Shown here: one piece after another, positions 1 through 11,768 of the stretch
How the letters are laid out: each line of letters begins with the position of its first letter
How positions within the stretch are numbered: the stretch's first letter is position 1
NCBI GenBank assembly: GCA_036874045.1
Contig: CM072343.1
Coordinates: 15,458,001 to 15,522,000, forward strand
DNA: 64,000 nucleotides
Source: Cymodocea nodosa
Taxonomy: Eukaryota > Streptophyta > Magnoliopsida > Alismatales > Cymodoceaceae
Direction of reading: 5' to 3'
Notes under the pieces: generated by a model
Told to the model about the DNA's origin: nothing
The model's database searches: none
The model's input: only the letters and a program-made list of their open reading frames with translations
Position numbers and translations under genes: made by a program

Positions 1-753
1 TGACAGAAGTATTTACTGTCGACTGAGATTACTTTACATTTCACCTTTCGCCCATTTCCATGTTCATATTAAAACAAAAACACCAAAAACAACTTATCTG
101 TGTTTGTATTTTGTATTTGAGTGTTGTATCGTGATTAATGTTATCTTAGTTAGTGTTGTGATTGTTTTTAGGTTTGTTTTAGTTTTACCATTTATTGAAA
201 GTGGTTCGTTTAAAAGACTTAAAGATTTTAATGATTATTGTTTGAATTATCTGAATGTTAGTATTGTCTAATAATAAATCAAGTGTTTACTAACATTAAA
301 GAGCTTAATTGATGTTATTTACAATCTGTGGAACCGCCCAATGGTTGGCCGAATTCCTTTGTAAATAGCAGTATTAAATAGGAAATGCAGGCTGTGGAGT
401 TAACTTAAGTCCACGAGGTTAGTCCGTTGAGTTAGCCATAACTCAACAAACTTTGTCCGTTGAGTTAACTGTAATTCAACGGAGAGCTTATTGAATATAT
501 AAATTTGATTATTAAAAACGGAGCAGTTCTCAATTCTTAAGCAATTCCATGTGGGATCGACCTGTACTTGCACACTAATACAATATACACTATGCACTTG
601 CAGTTAAAATACAAATTTTAATTAATATCTAATTTGTGTGAAAGGTTGTTTGTTTACTTCTAAAAAAGGAATAGGCATAAAGATAAATTAACTAAGTAAA
701 AACAGAAGTTAACAAATCATAGTTTTTCTAGTACGTTGCTGGAGATCCAAACA
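1..753 (+). repeat. Partial LTR of Athila-like element G0
   Basis: The sequence follows the 3' part of the other Athila-like LTRs in the window (6447-7179, 22378-23141, 47230-48004) nearly base for base, starting inside the LTR because the window cuts it. It contains three imperfect palindromes at 394-414, 424-447 and 458-483, then a TATATAAA box at 496-503 that should be the LTR promoter. It ends in the family's terminal AAACA. The sequence right after it (about 760-778) looks like a decayed version of the tRNA-Asp primer site seen in G1 and G3. Confidence 0.85.
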
Positions 754-778
754 AGTTTTCTAGTGTTGTGCTAGGTAA

Positions 779-974
779 CCGAACAGTACACTTACTTATT
801 TCCTCTATAACAACTTAACAAGTATTTGTTATAAAAAAAAATCTAAACAAGTGCTGCTTGATCTCAATAATGATAAATAAAAAAGTCACGTATCGCAAGT
901 TCTTAATATAATTTCCCATCAATCAATCAACATATGAATATGACGTTGTTATATGCGTCAATATTAATATTTTT
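779..974. other. Non-coding stretch; part duplicated from the LecRK flank
   Basis: No gene is seen. Bases 886-974 closely repeat 41570-41660, the unique sequence downstream of the LecRK pseudogene, including the shared phrase GTCACGTATCGCAAGTTC. It is abruptly followed by retrotransposon pol at 975. This is probably a remnant of host LecRK-cluster DNA between two pieces of G0, or a filler copied during repair. Confidence 0.6.
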
Positions 975-2325
975 GCTAAAATAGAAGTAATTTCTAATCT
1001 ACCAAAACTTAAATCAGTAAAAGATATTAAATCATTTCTAGGATATGCAGGATTTTATAGAAGATTTATTAAAGATTTTAGCAAAATAGCTAGACCTTTA
1101 ACTAATGTATTAAAAGATGTCCCATTTAACTTTGATAAAAATTGCAAAGAAGCATTTTTCAAGCTTAAAACTAGCTTAATTTCAACTCCTATAATACAAG
1201 TACCTAATTGGAGCCATCCATTTGAATTAATGTGCGATGCATCTGATTTTGCTATAAGAGTAGTGTTGGGATAGAAGATAGAAAAATCTCCTAGAGTGAT
1301 TCATTATGCAAGCAAAACTTTAAATGATGCTCAAGTTAATTATACAACTACTGAAAAAGAACTATTAGCTATTGTGTTTGCCTTAAAAAAGTTTAGATCG
1401 TATCTGATTAGAGCTAAAGTGATAGTATACATGGATCATTCAACTTTAAAACACTTAATAGCAAAGAAAGAGACTAAACCTAGATTGATCCGATGGATAT
1501 TATTATTACAAGAATTTGATCTAGAAATTAAAGATAAAAAAGGTTGTGAGAATGTAGTAGCAGACTATTTATCAAGATTACAAATAGAAAAATCAAACAT
1601 TGAAATTAAAGATAATTTTCCTGATGAACAATTATTGACCATAAACACAATGCCTTGGTATGTAGTCATAGTTAATTACTTAGTTACTGGTTTAACACCT
1701 AAAGATTAGAATAGATAGGATAAGAAATTATTCTTTTCAAGAGTAAAATATTACTATTGGGAAGACCCATACTTATTTAAGAAATATCCTGATTTGATTT
1801 TAAGGAGGTGTGTTCCAGAAATTGAATATCAGAGCATATTGTCTTTCTACCATGACCAAGCATGTGGAGGACATTTTGGTTCAGGGAAAACTGCTGCCAA
1901 AATTCTACAATGTGGATTCTATTGGTCAACACTATTCAAAGATGCTCATAAATACTACTTAAGTTTTTTAAGATGTCAACAAATAAGAAGGATATCAAAG
2001 AGGAATATAATGCCTTTGAACCCTATTGTTGAGGTTGAAATCTTTGATGTGTGGGGAATAGATTTTATGGGTCTATTTCCTATGTCTAATCAATTTAATT
2101 ATATATTGTTGGGGGTGGATTATGTATCTAAATGGATAGAAGTTATTCCTACAAAAACTAATGACAACAAAGTGGTAATACATTTTATAAGAACTAATAT
2201 AATTGCTAGATTTGGAATACCTAAAGCTATTATTAGTAATAGAGGAACTCATTTCTGTAATAGAAATTTTGAAGCCTTAATAAAGAAATATGGAGTAAAT
2301 CACAAAATTGCAACATCATATCATC
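975..2325 (+). pseudogene. Athila-like pol fragment (end of RT, RNase H, part of integrase)
   Basis: The translation starts abruptly in the C-terminal part of reverse transcriptase. It continues through RNase H ([24 protein letters not shown]) and a linker into integrase. The integrase zinc finger keeps its two His, but the first Cys of its CXXC-type pair is degraded (YYLSFLRC). The first two integrase acidic positions are visible as WGIDFMG and as an altered SNRG, where SDRG is usual. Stop codons interrupt it at about 1274 and 1709-1719. It ends in the middle of the catalytic core at 2325, where the match with G2 stops and unrelated sequence begins. It belongs to the same family as G1-G3 and is clearly dead. 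Confidence 0.9.
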
Positions 2326-2357
2326 CACCTATGTTAAGAAATATTAAAATTTGCACA

Positions 2358-2474
2358 CGCGACCTTCGCTTGTGACTTGAGCTCGCGATCACTGTTCGTG
2401 ACCTACACTTGCGGTCATCGCCTGCGATCTGCACTCACGACCTTTGCCTGTGACAAGCGTCGGTGATTAGAGCT
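2358..2474 (+). repeat. Nine-unit degenerate 13-bp tandem repeat
   Basis: Nine consecutive 13-bp units can be laid out in phase. Examples are CGCGACCTTCGCT, TGTGACTTGAGCT, CGCGATCACTGTT, CGTGACCTACACT and TGCGATCTGCACT. The consensus is roughly YGYGAYCTNNNCT. It is GC-rich compared with its surroundings and lies about 400 bp before the C1 gag start, so it is either part of the C1 leader or separate DNA between G0 and C1. Confidence 0.7.
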
Positions 2475-2886
2475 TTTGTCTGATGCCTGCGATCTTGAAT
2501 CTTGTCAACGTGCACTTGGTCATCTATCGTTTCCACGTTGGTGAGACAAGTAGTAAGAATTCCTATCATAACTTTTGAAGTTTGTTGTTGTGATTCTACG
2601 GAATTCTTTTTTCGTTTTTCGATTATAGACCAAGGGTGGCCAGTTCTTTGGAATCTGTTTTTTGGGGAATTCCTTTTGTTTTCTTGAGGCATTACGTGTG
2701 ATCTTGACTCATCTTTGTTTTCTTGGGATTCTTTGCGAGTGATCTTTTGAATTCGGTAGCTGCATTTGTTGGTTGGGATATTTTGAATAAAAGATTCGTC
2801 TGCAGCTTTAGGATAGCAAATTTGGTGCTTGTTTGTTGTCTGAATTCTTTGTTATTTGCTTGTTGTATTTGTGTTGTTTTATTATC
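2475..2886 (+). other. C1 leader or unassigned sequence
   Basis: This T-rich non-coding stretch leads into the C1 gag ATG at 2887. It does not match the C1 3' LTR at 39109-39370, and I see no convincing initiator-Met primer site. Short open frames here look incidental. Confidence 0.5.
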
Positions 2887-3630
2887 ATGGCATCTTCAGC
2901 CTTGAAGGTTGAGAAGTTCAATGACAAGAACAACTTTAGTTTGTGGCAGATTAAGATGAAAGCACTTTTGAAACAGTAGGGTATTTGGGCTCCCTTAAAT
3001 GTGGAGACAACCCTAGATAAGAAGTCTGCCAAATCTGAATAGCAAGAGGAGAAGGCAAATTTGACTATTCTGCTATGTTTATCAGATGAGATAATCATTG
3101 AGGTAGCGGATGAAAATACAGCTTTGGGTCTTTGGAATAAGTTGGAATGTTTGTATATGACTAAGTCTCTCATGAAAAAGCTATTGTTGAAGCAAAGGTT
3201 GTTCTCTCTCAGAATGAAGGAAGGTACACCATTGAAGCAACATTTGGATCTGCTCAACACCATTCTCATGAAGCTAAGGAACATTGGTGTTATTATGGAA
3301 GATGAGGATGTTGCTCTCATCTTATTAGTATCTCTCCCTCTCTCATTTGAGAACTTTGTGCAATCTTTTGTGGTTGGCAAAGATACTATTACCTTGGAGG
3401 AGGTAAGATCCAGTCTTCATTCTAGGGAATTGAGACATTTGGCTACTCATGGTAGCAATGATGTTGGCGGATCAGGTTTGACAGTGCATCATTCAGAGTC
3501 TAGACAATGGTAGAGTAGAAGAGATAATAGGCTAAGAGGCAGAAGTAAGTCTAGAGGTAGAATTTCCAATGACACTTGCAATTATTACAAAGAAAATGGG
3601 CATTGGAAGGTGAACTACCCTAAATTGAAG
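2887..3630 (+). pseudogene. C1 Gag (UBN2/copia-type) pseudogene
   Basis: The reading begins MASSALKVEKFNDKNNFSLW, a typical copia Gag N-terminus, and continues with the hallmark LWNKLECLYMTKSL and LLVSLPLSFENF regions of copia capsid (UBN2/DUF4219 type). The C-terminal zinc knuckle at about 3575-3620 reads CNYYKENGHWKVNY: the second and last Cys have become Tyr, so it could not bind zinc normally. Stops fall at codons 31 and 52 and again after 3513. It would normally form virus-like particles in the cytoplasm; this copy is dead. Confidence 0.9.
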
Positions 3631-4062
3631 ACTAAGGGAAATGCAACAGTTGCTGAAAATGGAGACTCAGGATCTAACTGTGATTTTTTCCTTACTGTTT
3701 GTTGTAGTGCCTACTCTGATCAGAGTTGGATAATGGATTCTGGTACATCACTTCATATGACTCCCAACAGAGAATATTTCCACACATATGAGGAGGTAGA
3801 TGGTGGACAGGTTACTTTAGCAGATAATGATGTTTGTGATAGAGTAGGTATTGGATCTGTCAGATTCAAGATGCATGATGAGATAGTCAAAGTCTTGGAG
3901 GATGTTTGGCATGTGCCAAGGTTGGGCAAGAGCCTTATTTCATTGATGGCTCTTGATCAGAAAGGTTTCCATTTTTCAGGTGGAGGAGGTAAACTCCACG
4001 TTTTGAAGGGTTCCCTAGTGGTGATGAAGGGAATCAAGGACAGACCTTTATACATTCTTTAG
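3631..4062 (+). pseudogene. C1 aspartic protease region
   Basis: The block contains SWIMDSGTSLHMTPNREYF, the copia protease active site (DSG) with its usual context. A typical protease-to-integrase spacer follows (VWHVPRLGKSLISLMALDQKG, LHVLKGSLVVMKG). The frame is open for 144 codons and ends at a stop just before the integrase zinc finger. In the family this protease cleaves the Gag-Pol polyprotein. It is continuous with gag upstream and integrase downstream apart from point stops. Confidence 0.85.
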
Positions 4063-4833
4063 GGCAAGCCTATCATTGGATCAACAGTTGTGACAATGAG
4101 TGATCAGTAGTCTACGTCAACTATTTGGCATTCCAGGTTAGGACATTTGGGTCTGAAGGGAATGTAGAAGCTCAACACACTTGGTAAGTTAGATGGTCAT
4201 ATCTTTACTGATATTGATTTATGCAAGCATTGCATCTATGGGAAACAAAAACGTGTTTCTTTTGGAAGAGCAGAACATTCCACCAAGGGGAAGTTGGATT
4301 ACGTCCATGCAGATTGTTGGGGACCATCTCAACAACCCTCCTTAACAGATTCTAAGTATTTTCTCTCCATTGTTGATGATTTTAGTCATATGACTTGAGT
4401 TTTCATTATGAAGCACAAGAGTGAGGCCTTCAAGAACTTTAAACAATGGAAGGCTATTGTTGAAAACCAAGTAGGGAGAAAAGTAAAATACTTGAGAACA
4501 GAAAATGGATTAGAATTCTACTCAAATGAATTTGATATTTTTTACAGAGATGTAGGCATAACTAGACATTATACTGTTAGGGGAACTCCACAACAGAATG
4601 GAGTTGCAGAACATCTTAATAGGACGTTATTGGAGAGAGCTAGATGTATGCTCTCGCATGCTGGGCTGGAAAAATGTTTTTGGGCTGAAACTGTTGACAC
4701 AACCTCCTATTTGTTAAATAGATCGCCATCTAATGCAATTGGTGACAAGATCCCTTATGAAATATGGATGGATAAAGCAGCAAACTACTCCAAGTTGAAA
4801 GTATTTGGATGTCCTACTTATTACCATGTGAAT
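4063..4833 (+). pseudogene. C1 integrase, first part (split by G1)
   Basis: The HHCC zinc finger is visible (HSRLGHLG, then CKHCIYGKQ), followed by the catalytic core: VHADCWGP supplies the first Asp, LRTENGLEF has Glu where Asp is usual, and PQQNGVAEH supplies the final Glu. Stop codons lie near 4062, 4110, 4167 and 4396. The core ends at KLKVFGCPTYYHVN, where G1 is inserted; the TGAAT target site at 4829-4833 is repeated at 23142-23146, and the protein frame resumes there without a shift. Confidence 0.9.
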
Positions 4834-7179
4834 TGTTTAGAATGAAAAAGTGCATATTATTAATGGTTAAATGATGGTTAATTGCATAATATTTAGCTTA
4901 TCATATAAGAATTAAGCCATTATGTTATAATTGCACTGTTATATACTTTAATTGAAGAATCTACTTAATTTTGGGGAATTAATGTCAATTTAGTACATTT
5001 CTGAACTGTCGGTAAGTTGCAGGCTTTGAAATTCTTAAGTATCCGAATTTTCTGATAATTCGGACAGTTCTATTTAACAAACCAATCATGTTGGATAGTT
5101 ATGTTTAAATTTTCAAGCAGTTATATTTTGAAAGTTTACTGAAGTTAACAACTAGTCGTTTCGTTGCATTAATTTCTCATTTAGCTAAACGTTAAGTTAA
5201 CGTGTGTTTTTATTGAAAAGCATGATATATTTTAAAGTTATATCTTCTGTATCATGAATAGTGCACGTTTTGATAACTCGTTAAGTTAGTGAGTAAAAGA
5301 AGAGATGAACTCGTTAAGTTAACATAACTAAACGCGTTGAGTTGCTATATTGAACACTAAGGCAACACGTTAGGTTAGCGTTATAAACTTAAGTTGTTAT
5401 TTTTGCACGTGGTAAAATTCTTATTATAAAAACATTTGTTTATTACTGAATCGGTGAGTTATCTATAACTATCTGAAATTGCAGCTGAGCATCGGATAGT
5501 TAGACCTACAACTCTCTGAAATCTCTTTTTATTTATAAAATAGCTGAGGACACGTGTCGAGATCTAGTGGATTTACTTAAGTTATATATCGGTGAGTTAT
5601 TTGTAACTATCCGAAATGCATCTGAGCATCGGATAGTTAAGTTTATAAGTATCCGAAATGCACCTAAGCATCAGATAGTTAAATTTATGCATGTGTTGAA
5701 TTTAAATGTTTTAGTATATCACGTGAGATGCACATGTTTAACTCGTTAAGTTAGTATAACTGTACGCGTTGAGTTACATGAATACACACTAAGGCAACAC
5801 GTTATGTTAGTAGCTTATTTCTTTATATTTTCTAATATGCCACTCTAGCGGTTGCAGAAACAGGACAGTTGGAAGGAAAACCACGTTTGCACGTATCATG
5901 CAGGAATTCAATCGTCGAAGGGAAAAGAAATCATCGCTGTTGATATGAATGAAGGAAATCCAACCGACCATTCAAGCTGAAGCAATTACTACTGAAGAAA
6001 TATAAAAGAAAAGAAGAAAAAGAAGTAAAGCGTGCGTGTGTGATCGATGGACGACTAGTATATATAGAGGAGGAGCACCGAGCTTTCTGCAGATAGTATC
6101 GGCGATTCTTCGAAGTATCACACTAACCATCGTTACCACCACCACAATCACCAACCATCGGAGGTCTGTGAGAATACTTTCTTGATGTTGAGTCAATTCC
6201 GAGCCAAACACAGTGCCTGACAACCACTATGAGGAGTGATCGCGTTAGGGGAAGGGAAGCCATTTTCACCAAGCGTCGACTCATATTTCAGGAGATCGTA
6301 AAGCTTTTAGCCTTGGCTTCAGGTTGATGCCTGTATGCTGAAGAGAAGATTATCTTGCAATTCTGGACTCGCGATTCTATAGGGAGAGGAGACAGAATTG
6401 TATGTGGTTTAATTTTCAGTGGTCTAATCGCATTGCAAGTAGTGTCAGAAGTATTTACTATCAAGTGAGATTACTTTACATTTCACCTTTTGCCCATTTC
6501 CATGTTCATATTAAAACAAAAATACCAAAAACAATTTATCTATATTGGTATGTTGTATTTGAGTGTTGTATTGTTTGTGTTGTATCGTGATTAATGTTAT
6601 CTTTATCAATGTTGTGATTGTTTTATGTTTGTTTTAGTTTTACAGTTTACTAAAATTGGTTCGTTCAAAAGACTTAAAGATTTTAATGATTATTGTTTGA
6701 ATTATCTAAATGTTAGTATTGTTTAATGATAAATCCAATGTTAACTAACATTAAAGAGCTTAATTGATGTTATTTACAATCTGTGGAATCGCCCAATGGT
6801 TGGCTGAATTCCTCTATAAATAGCAGTATTAAAAAGAAAAGACAGGCTCGTGGAGTTAACTTAAGTCCACGTGGTTAGTTCGTTGAGTTAACTGTAATTC
6901 AATGAAGAGCTTATTGAATATATAAATTTGATTGTTAACAAACGAACAGTTCTCAAATTCTTCAACAATTCCCTATGAGATCGACCTGTACTTGCACACT
7001 GATACAATAGACACTGTACACTTGCAGTTAAAGTACAAATTGGGCTTAACATCTAAATTGTATTAAAGGTTGTTTGTTTACTTCTAAAAGAAAGAATAGA
7101 TATAAAGATAAATTAACTAATTAAAAATAGAAGTAACAAATCCAAGTTTTTCTAGTGTAGTGCTGGGAAAACACAAACA
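4834..7179 (+). repeat. G1 5' LTR (2346 bp)
   Basis: It starts TGTTTAG and ends ACACAAACA, directly before the primer site. It is longer than the G3 LTRs (1978 and 1965 bp) because of extra Sirevirus-like sequence at about 5145-5455 and a duplicated GAGCATCGGATAGTTA module near 5488 and 5625. A TATATAAA box at 6919-6926 is preceded by the family palindromes at about 6850-6904, so transcription probably starts near 6950. The 3' LTR partner is 22246-23141. Confidence 0.92.
5145..5455 (+). repeat. Sirevirus LTR-like patch inside the G1 LTR
   Basis: Read in element sense, this part follows the reverse complement of the C2 Sirevirus LTR (about 43345 down to 42945) with two internal gaps. Shared features include CTAGTCGTTTC, the run ending in AGTTAACGTGTGTTTTTATTG, repeated AACTCGTTAAGTTA units and ATTCTTATTATAAAAAC. 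The G2 and G3 LTRs lack most of this block. Another short Sirevirus-like piece lies at about 5716-5780. Confidence 0.8.
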
Positions 7180-7186
7180 AGTTTTA

Positions 7187-7204
7187 TGGCGCCGTTGCTA
7201 GGGA
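7187..7204 (+). promoter_or_regulatory. G1 primer-binding site (tRNA-Asp type)
   Basis: TGGCGCCGTTGCTAGGGA lies seven bases after the LTR end. It is complementary, apart from one or two changes, to the 3' end of plant tRNA-Asp, the primer class used by Athila-lineage elements. The same site occurs at 35487-35504 (reverse) and 48012-48029. Confidence 0.88.
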
Positions 7205-8155
7205 ATTGAATTGAATAGATATAAGCAACTGTTAGAGCTGTTTTGTTTTAATAGCCAAAGTGTTGTGTGTTTTCTTCTGTAGTTGAGAATATAGCATATG
7301 CTTATGTTTAAAGATTTCTGAAACCTATAATTAGCATATGTGAATTCTGTAATTCTGAAGGACATGACATTTCTGACTGTTTGAGATTGAGACATTTATA
7401 GATGGTTAGATCCCATGAACAACAAATGAATTATCCTCAATATAATAGAGCCGAGTATGAGAATCCTATGGTTTACCCAACTGATGGTCAGTATAGAATG
7501 TGTAATATGTTGAGAGACAGAAGTTTGGGATAGGTATGACAGATTGGAGCGTAGTATAGAACAAAATCTTAACAAACTGGAATACTTTATGTGTCAGCAA
7601 CAAGAAGTCAACCAATTAAATTAAAAGGAAGCATATTCAGAACCTAAAAAGGATATAATTTACGAAACTGAAAAAATCATAATGAAAATTGATCAAAAAT
7701 TGAATGCAATGAAATTGGATGATCTGGAAAGAAAATTAAAAGCATTGGACGAATATACAATGAAAATACAAGTTATGCAACAGGACAATGAAAATTATAA
7801 TGTTATAAACCTGCATAATTTGCAAAATATACAGCAAACATAAAATATTAATGCAAGAGAATTTAAAGAATGCACTTTAAAACTAAAAACAAATGAAGAT
7901 CATAATTATGAAAATGACATACAAAAACATTATAAGAGTAATGAAAATCTGGAAGATGTTTGTGTAACATTAAGATCTGGAACTGATATACCACCAAGAA
8001 CTCAAAATGAAAATGATATGAAGGTGGATAAGAGTAAAAATCAAAATGATAATGAAAGTGTAATAGCTGAAAATCTAGAAATCACTGAAGAATAATCTGA
8101 ATCTACTAATGAAGCTAAAAATGATCAAACAAATCAACTAAAAGAAAAAGAATCT
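7205..8155 (+). pseudogene. G1 zinc-knuckle and linker region upstream of protease
   Basis: Directly after the primer site comes a degraded coding region without a capsid domain. One frame carries a complete CCHC knuckle at 7338-7379 (CEFCNSEGHDISDC, CX2CX4HX4C). A charged linker follows, rich in Asn, Glu and Lys and ending in a CVTLRSGTDIPP-like phrase that Athila polyproteins usually carry between gag and protease. Numerous stops and frameshifts are present. In ordinary Athila elements the capsid would precede this knuckle; here it is found about 5 kb downstream. Confidence 0.75.
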
Positions 8156-8794
8156 TTGAAATCAAAATCTTTAGCACCCTATCCTAAAAGATTACAACAA
8201 ACAATACCTGAAAAACAAGAAAAAATTAGAGAAATTTTTGAAAAAGTACAAGTTAACATTCCTTTGTTAGATCTATTGCAGAAAATGCCACCTTGTGCTA
8301 AATTTCTGAAGGATTGGTGTACTAGGAAAAGAGAGCGAAAAGTTCTTAGAAAGGTCTTTCTAGCTGAGCAAAGTAGTTCCCTATTTCTGCCACAAATTCC
8401 TAAAAAGTTATCTGATCTTGGAATCCCTGTTATATCATGCACCATAGGAAATACCATTCTAGAAAGAACTTTAATAGACTTAGGTGCAGATATAAATATT
8501 ATGCCAAGTGATATATTTACATCTTTAGGATTAGAAGGCTTAACTCCTACTAGGATTATTCAATTAGCTGATAAAAGTATAAGATACCCTAAAGGAAAAA
8601 TAGAGGATGTCTTAATTAAAATCAAAAATTTTATATATCCTATTGATATTGTAATTTTGGATTCCCAACAAATTAAAAATAAAAATAGTGATACATCTTT
8701 AATTCTGGGAAGGCCATTTTTAGCAACATCAAGGACTGTTATAAATTGTAAAATTGGAGTAATGAAGTTAGCATATGGTAATGAGGATACTTAA
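8156..8794 (+). pseudogene. G1 Athila-type protease region
   Basis: An open stretch of 212 codons contains KMPPCAKFLKDW, SCTIGNTILERTLIDLGADI and SLGLEGLTPTRIIQLADKSI, the conserved blocks of Athila retropepsin (DLGA in place of the usual DTGA or DSGA). It ends with GRPFLATSRTVINCKIGVM, the typical end of the protease fold. There is no ATG at the start of the open stretch, as expected for an internal part of a polyprotein. A TAA separates it from the RT block. The G2 counterpart is broken by a frameshift. Confidence 0.85.
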
Positions 8795-8833
8795 TTAAAT
8801 ATTTTCAAACCAGAAAGGTTTGAGGAATTAGAA

Positions 8834-11768
8834 ATGTCCTTACATACCATAGACTTTTTAGAGGATGTAGGAGATATGTTAGATGATGTGATTCAAGATG
8901 AATTAAATAGGCAAATCAATTCTGAAATTTTAGAAGAAAGTGAAAGCATAAATATAGAAGGAGATTTGGAAGAAATTAATTTAGAAAATGATGATATTCA
9001 ATTAGGAGCTTTAGCTTCTGATGGGCAGCATTTAGAATTAAAACTTTTACCTCCTAAATTAACCTATATATTTCTGGAAGATAAATGAACCTGTCCAATC
9101 ATTATTGCTTCAGATTTAAAAGAGGATCAAATAGCTAAATTAAAAGATATAGTAAAAAGTTATAAAGAAGTAATAGGATGGACTATGACTAATATAAAAG
9201 GGTTAAGTTCAACTTTATGCTGTCACCACATATATTTAGAAGAGAATGTTAAACCTGTTAGAATTCCTAAGAGGAGATTAAATCCAAATCTTAAAGAAGT
9301 AGTCAAGAAGGAAATAGTGAAATGGTTAGATAATGACATAATTTATCTGATTTCTGATAGCTTGTGGGTTAGCCCAATCCATGTAGTTCCCAAGAAATCA
9401 GGATTAACAGTTATTAGGAATGAAAGTCAAGACTTGATACCTACTAGAATTCAATCAGGCTAGAGAGTATGTATAGACTATAGAAAGCTGAATGCTGTGA
9501 CTAGGAAAGATCATTTTCCCTTACCTTTTATAGATCAAATGCTGGAAAGATTAGCAAGGCAAGAATATTTTTGTTTCCTAGACGGGTATAATCAAATTCC
9601 AATAGCATTAGAAGATCAAGAGAAAACAACTTTCACCTGTCCTAATGGAACTTATGCTTTTAAGAGAATTTCCTTCAGATTATGCAATGCGCTAGCTACC
9701 TTTCAAAGGTGTATGTAGGGCATATTTACTGGAATGACTGAAGATTTCTTAGAAATATTTATGGATGATTTTACTATATATGGCAACTCATATGAAGTTT
9801 GTTTAAGTAATTTAGACCAAATATTAAAACGCTGTGTGGAAAAAAATCTGGTTTTAAATTGGGAAAAATGTCACTTCATGGTTAAACAAGGAATAGTCTT
9901 AGGGCATGTTGTTTCTAAGAAAGGGTTGGAAGTAGATAAAGCTAAAATAGAAGTAATTTCTAATCTACCATAACCTAAATCAGTAAAAGATATTAGATCA
10001 TTTCTAGGACACGCTGGTTTTTATAGAAGATTTATTAAAGACTTTAGCAAAATAGCTAGACCTTTAACTAATCTATTAAAAGATGTTCCATTTAACTTTG
10101 ATAAAAATTGTAAGGAAGCATTTTTCAGACTTAAGACTAGCTTAATTTCAACTCCTATAATTCAAGCACCTGATTGGAACCATTCATTTGAATTAATGTG
10201 CGATGCATTTGATTTTGCTGTAGGAGCAGTGTTGGGACAAAAAATAGAAAAATCTCTTGGAGTGATTCATTATGCAAGCAAAACCTTAAATGATGCTCAA
10301 GTTAATTACACAACTACTAAAAAAGAATTATTAGCTATTGTGTTTTCCTTAGAAAAGTTTAGATCATATCTGATTGGAGCTAAAGTAATAGTATACACGG
10401 ATCATTCAGCTCTAAAACATCTAATAAAGAAAAAAGAAACTAAACCTAGATTGATCCGATGGATATTATTATTACAAGAATTTGATATAGAAATTAAAGA
10501 TAAAAAAGGTTGTGAGAATGTAGTAGCAGATCATTTATCAAGATTACAAATAGAAAAATCAAATATTGAAATTAAGGATAATTTTCCTAATGAACAATTA
10601 ATGACCATCAACACAATGCCTTGGTATGCAGACATAGTTAATTACTTAGTTACTGGTTTAACACCTAAGGATTGGAATAGACAGGATAAGAAATTATTTT
10701 TCTCAAGAGTAAAATATTACTATTGGGAAGACCCATACTTATTTAAGAAATGTCTTGATCTGGTTTTAAGGAGGTGTGTTCCAGAAACTGAATATCCGAG
10801 CATATTGTCTTTCTGTCATGACCAAGCTTGTGGAGGGCATTTTGGTTTAGGGAAAACTACTGCAAAAATTCTGCAATGAGGGTTTTATTGGCCAACACTA
10901 TTCAAAGATGCTCATAAATATTGCTTAAGTTGTTTAAGATGTCAACAAATAGGAAGAATATCGAAAAGGAATATGATGCCTCTTAATCCTATTGTTGAAG
11001 TTGAAATCTTTGATGTGTGGGGAATAGATTTTATGGGTCCATTTCGTATGTCTAATCAATTTAATTACATATTGTTAGGGGTGGATTATGTATCTAAATG
11101 GATAGAAGTTATTCCTACAAAAACTAATGATAACAAAGTGGTAATACAATTTATAAGAACAAATATATTTAATAGATTTGGAATACCTAAAGCTATTATC
11201 AGTGCTAGAGGAACTCATTTCTGTAAAGCTATTGATAGATGCACTTTGGGCTTATAGAACTGCTTATAAAACGAGCTTAGGTATGTCACCTTTTAGGCTA
11301 GTATATGGAAAAAGTTGTCATTTACCTGCTGAAATAGAACATAAAGCTTATTGGGCATTAAAAACTCTGAACACTAATTTAAACCAAGCTGTTGAAAAGA
11401 GAAAAATGCAATTAATTGAATTAGCAGAATTTAAAAATGAAGCTTATTCGAAGACTGTAAGAGAAAAAGAGAAAATTAAATTTTGGCATGATAGAAAAAT
11501 TATTCCAAAAAGTTTTGAAATAGGACAAGAAGTATATCTTTATATGGCTAGACTCCATAACCATCCAGGAAAATTAAGATCTAGATGGGTAGGACATTAC
11601 ATAGTTCGAAATATTTATCCTTATAGAGCTATTGAAATTGAAAATCCTAAAAATCAGAATATATTTAAAGTAAATGGACAAAGACTAAAACCTATTCTGA
11701 AAACACCAAAAAGCTCCTTTGGAATTATGGAAGAAGTCAGAGTAGAGGACTACTCGAGCTTTACTTAG
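8834..11768 (+). pseudogene. G1 reverse transcriptase, RNase H and integrase
   Basis: The order is an acidic linker (8834-9088), RT (about 9180-9975, with DGYNQIP, FMDDFTIYG and the fingers motif KPVRIPKRRLNPN), RNase H (about 10190-10560, [32 protein letters not shown]) and integrase (HHCC finger near 10810-10945; first Asp in WGIDFMGPF). Stops occur near 9086, 9461, 9716, 9971 and 10877. About 160 bp of the integrase core is missing at 11225, removing the final catalytic Glu, so this copy cannot integrate itself. The C-terminal part, [19 protein letters not shown] to 11768, is intact. Confidence 0.92.

Noticed and set aside
2461-2480. Possible initiator-Met primer site for C1
   Set aside because: The GGTGATTAGAGC-like string is explained by the last unit of the 13-bp tandem repeat, and no LTR end matching the C1 3' LTR precedes it.
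5145-5460. CRISPR-like or satellite array in the G1 LTR
   Set aside because: The repeated AACTCGTTAAGTTA units are irregularly spaced, occur in LTR context and match Sirevirus U3; no spacers or leader.
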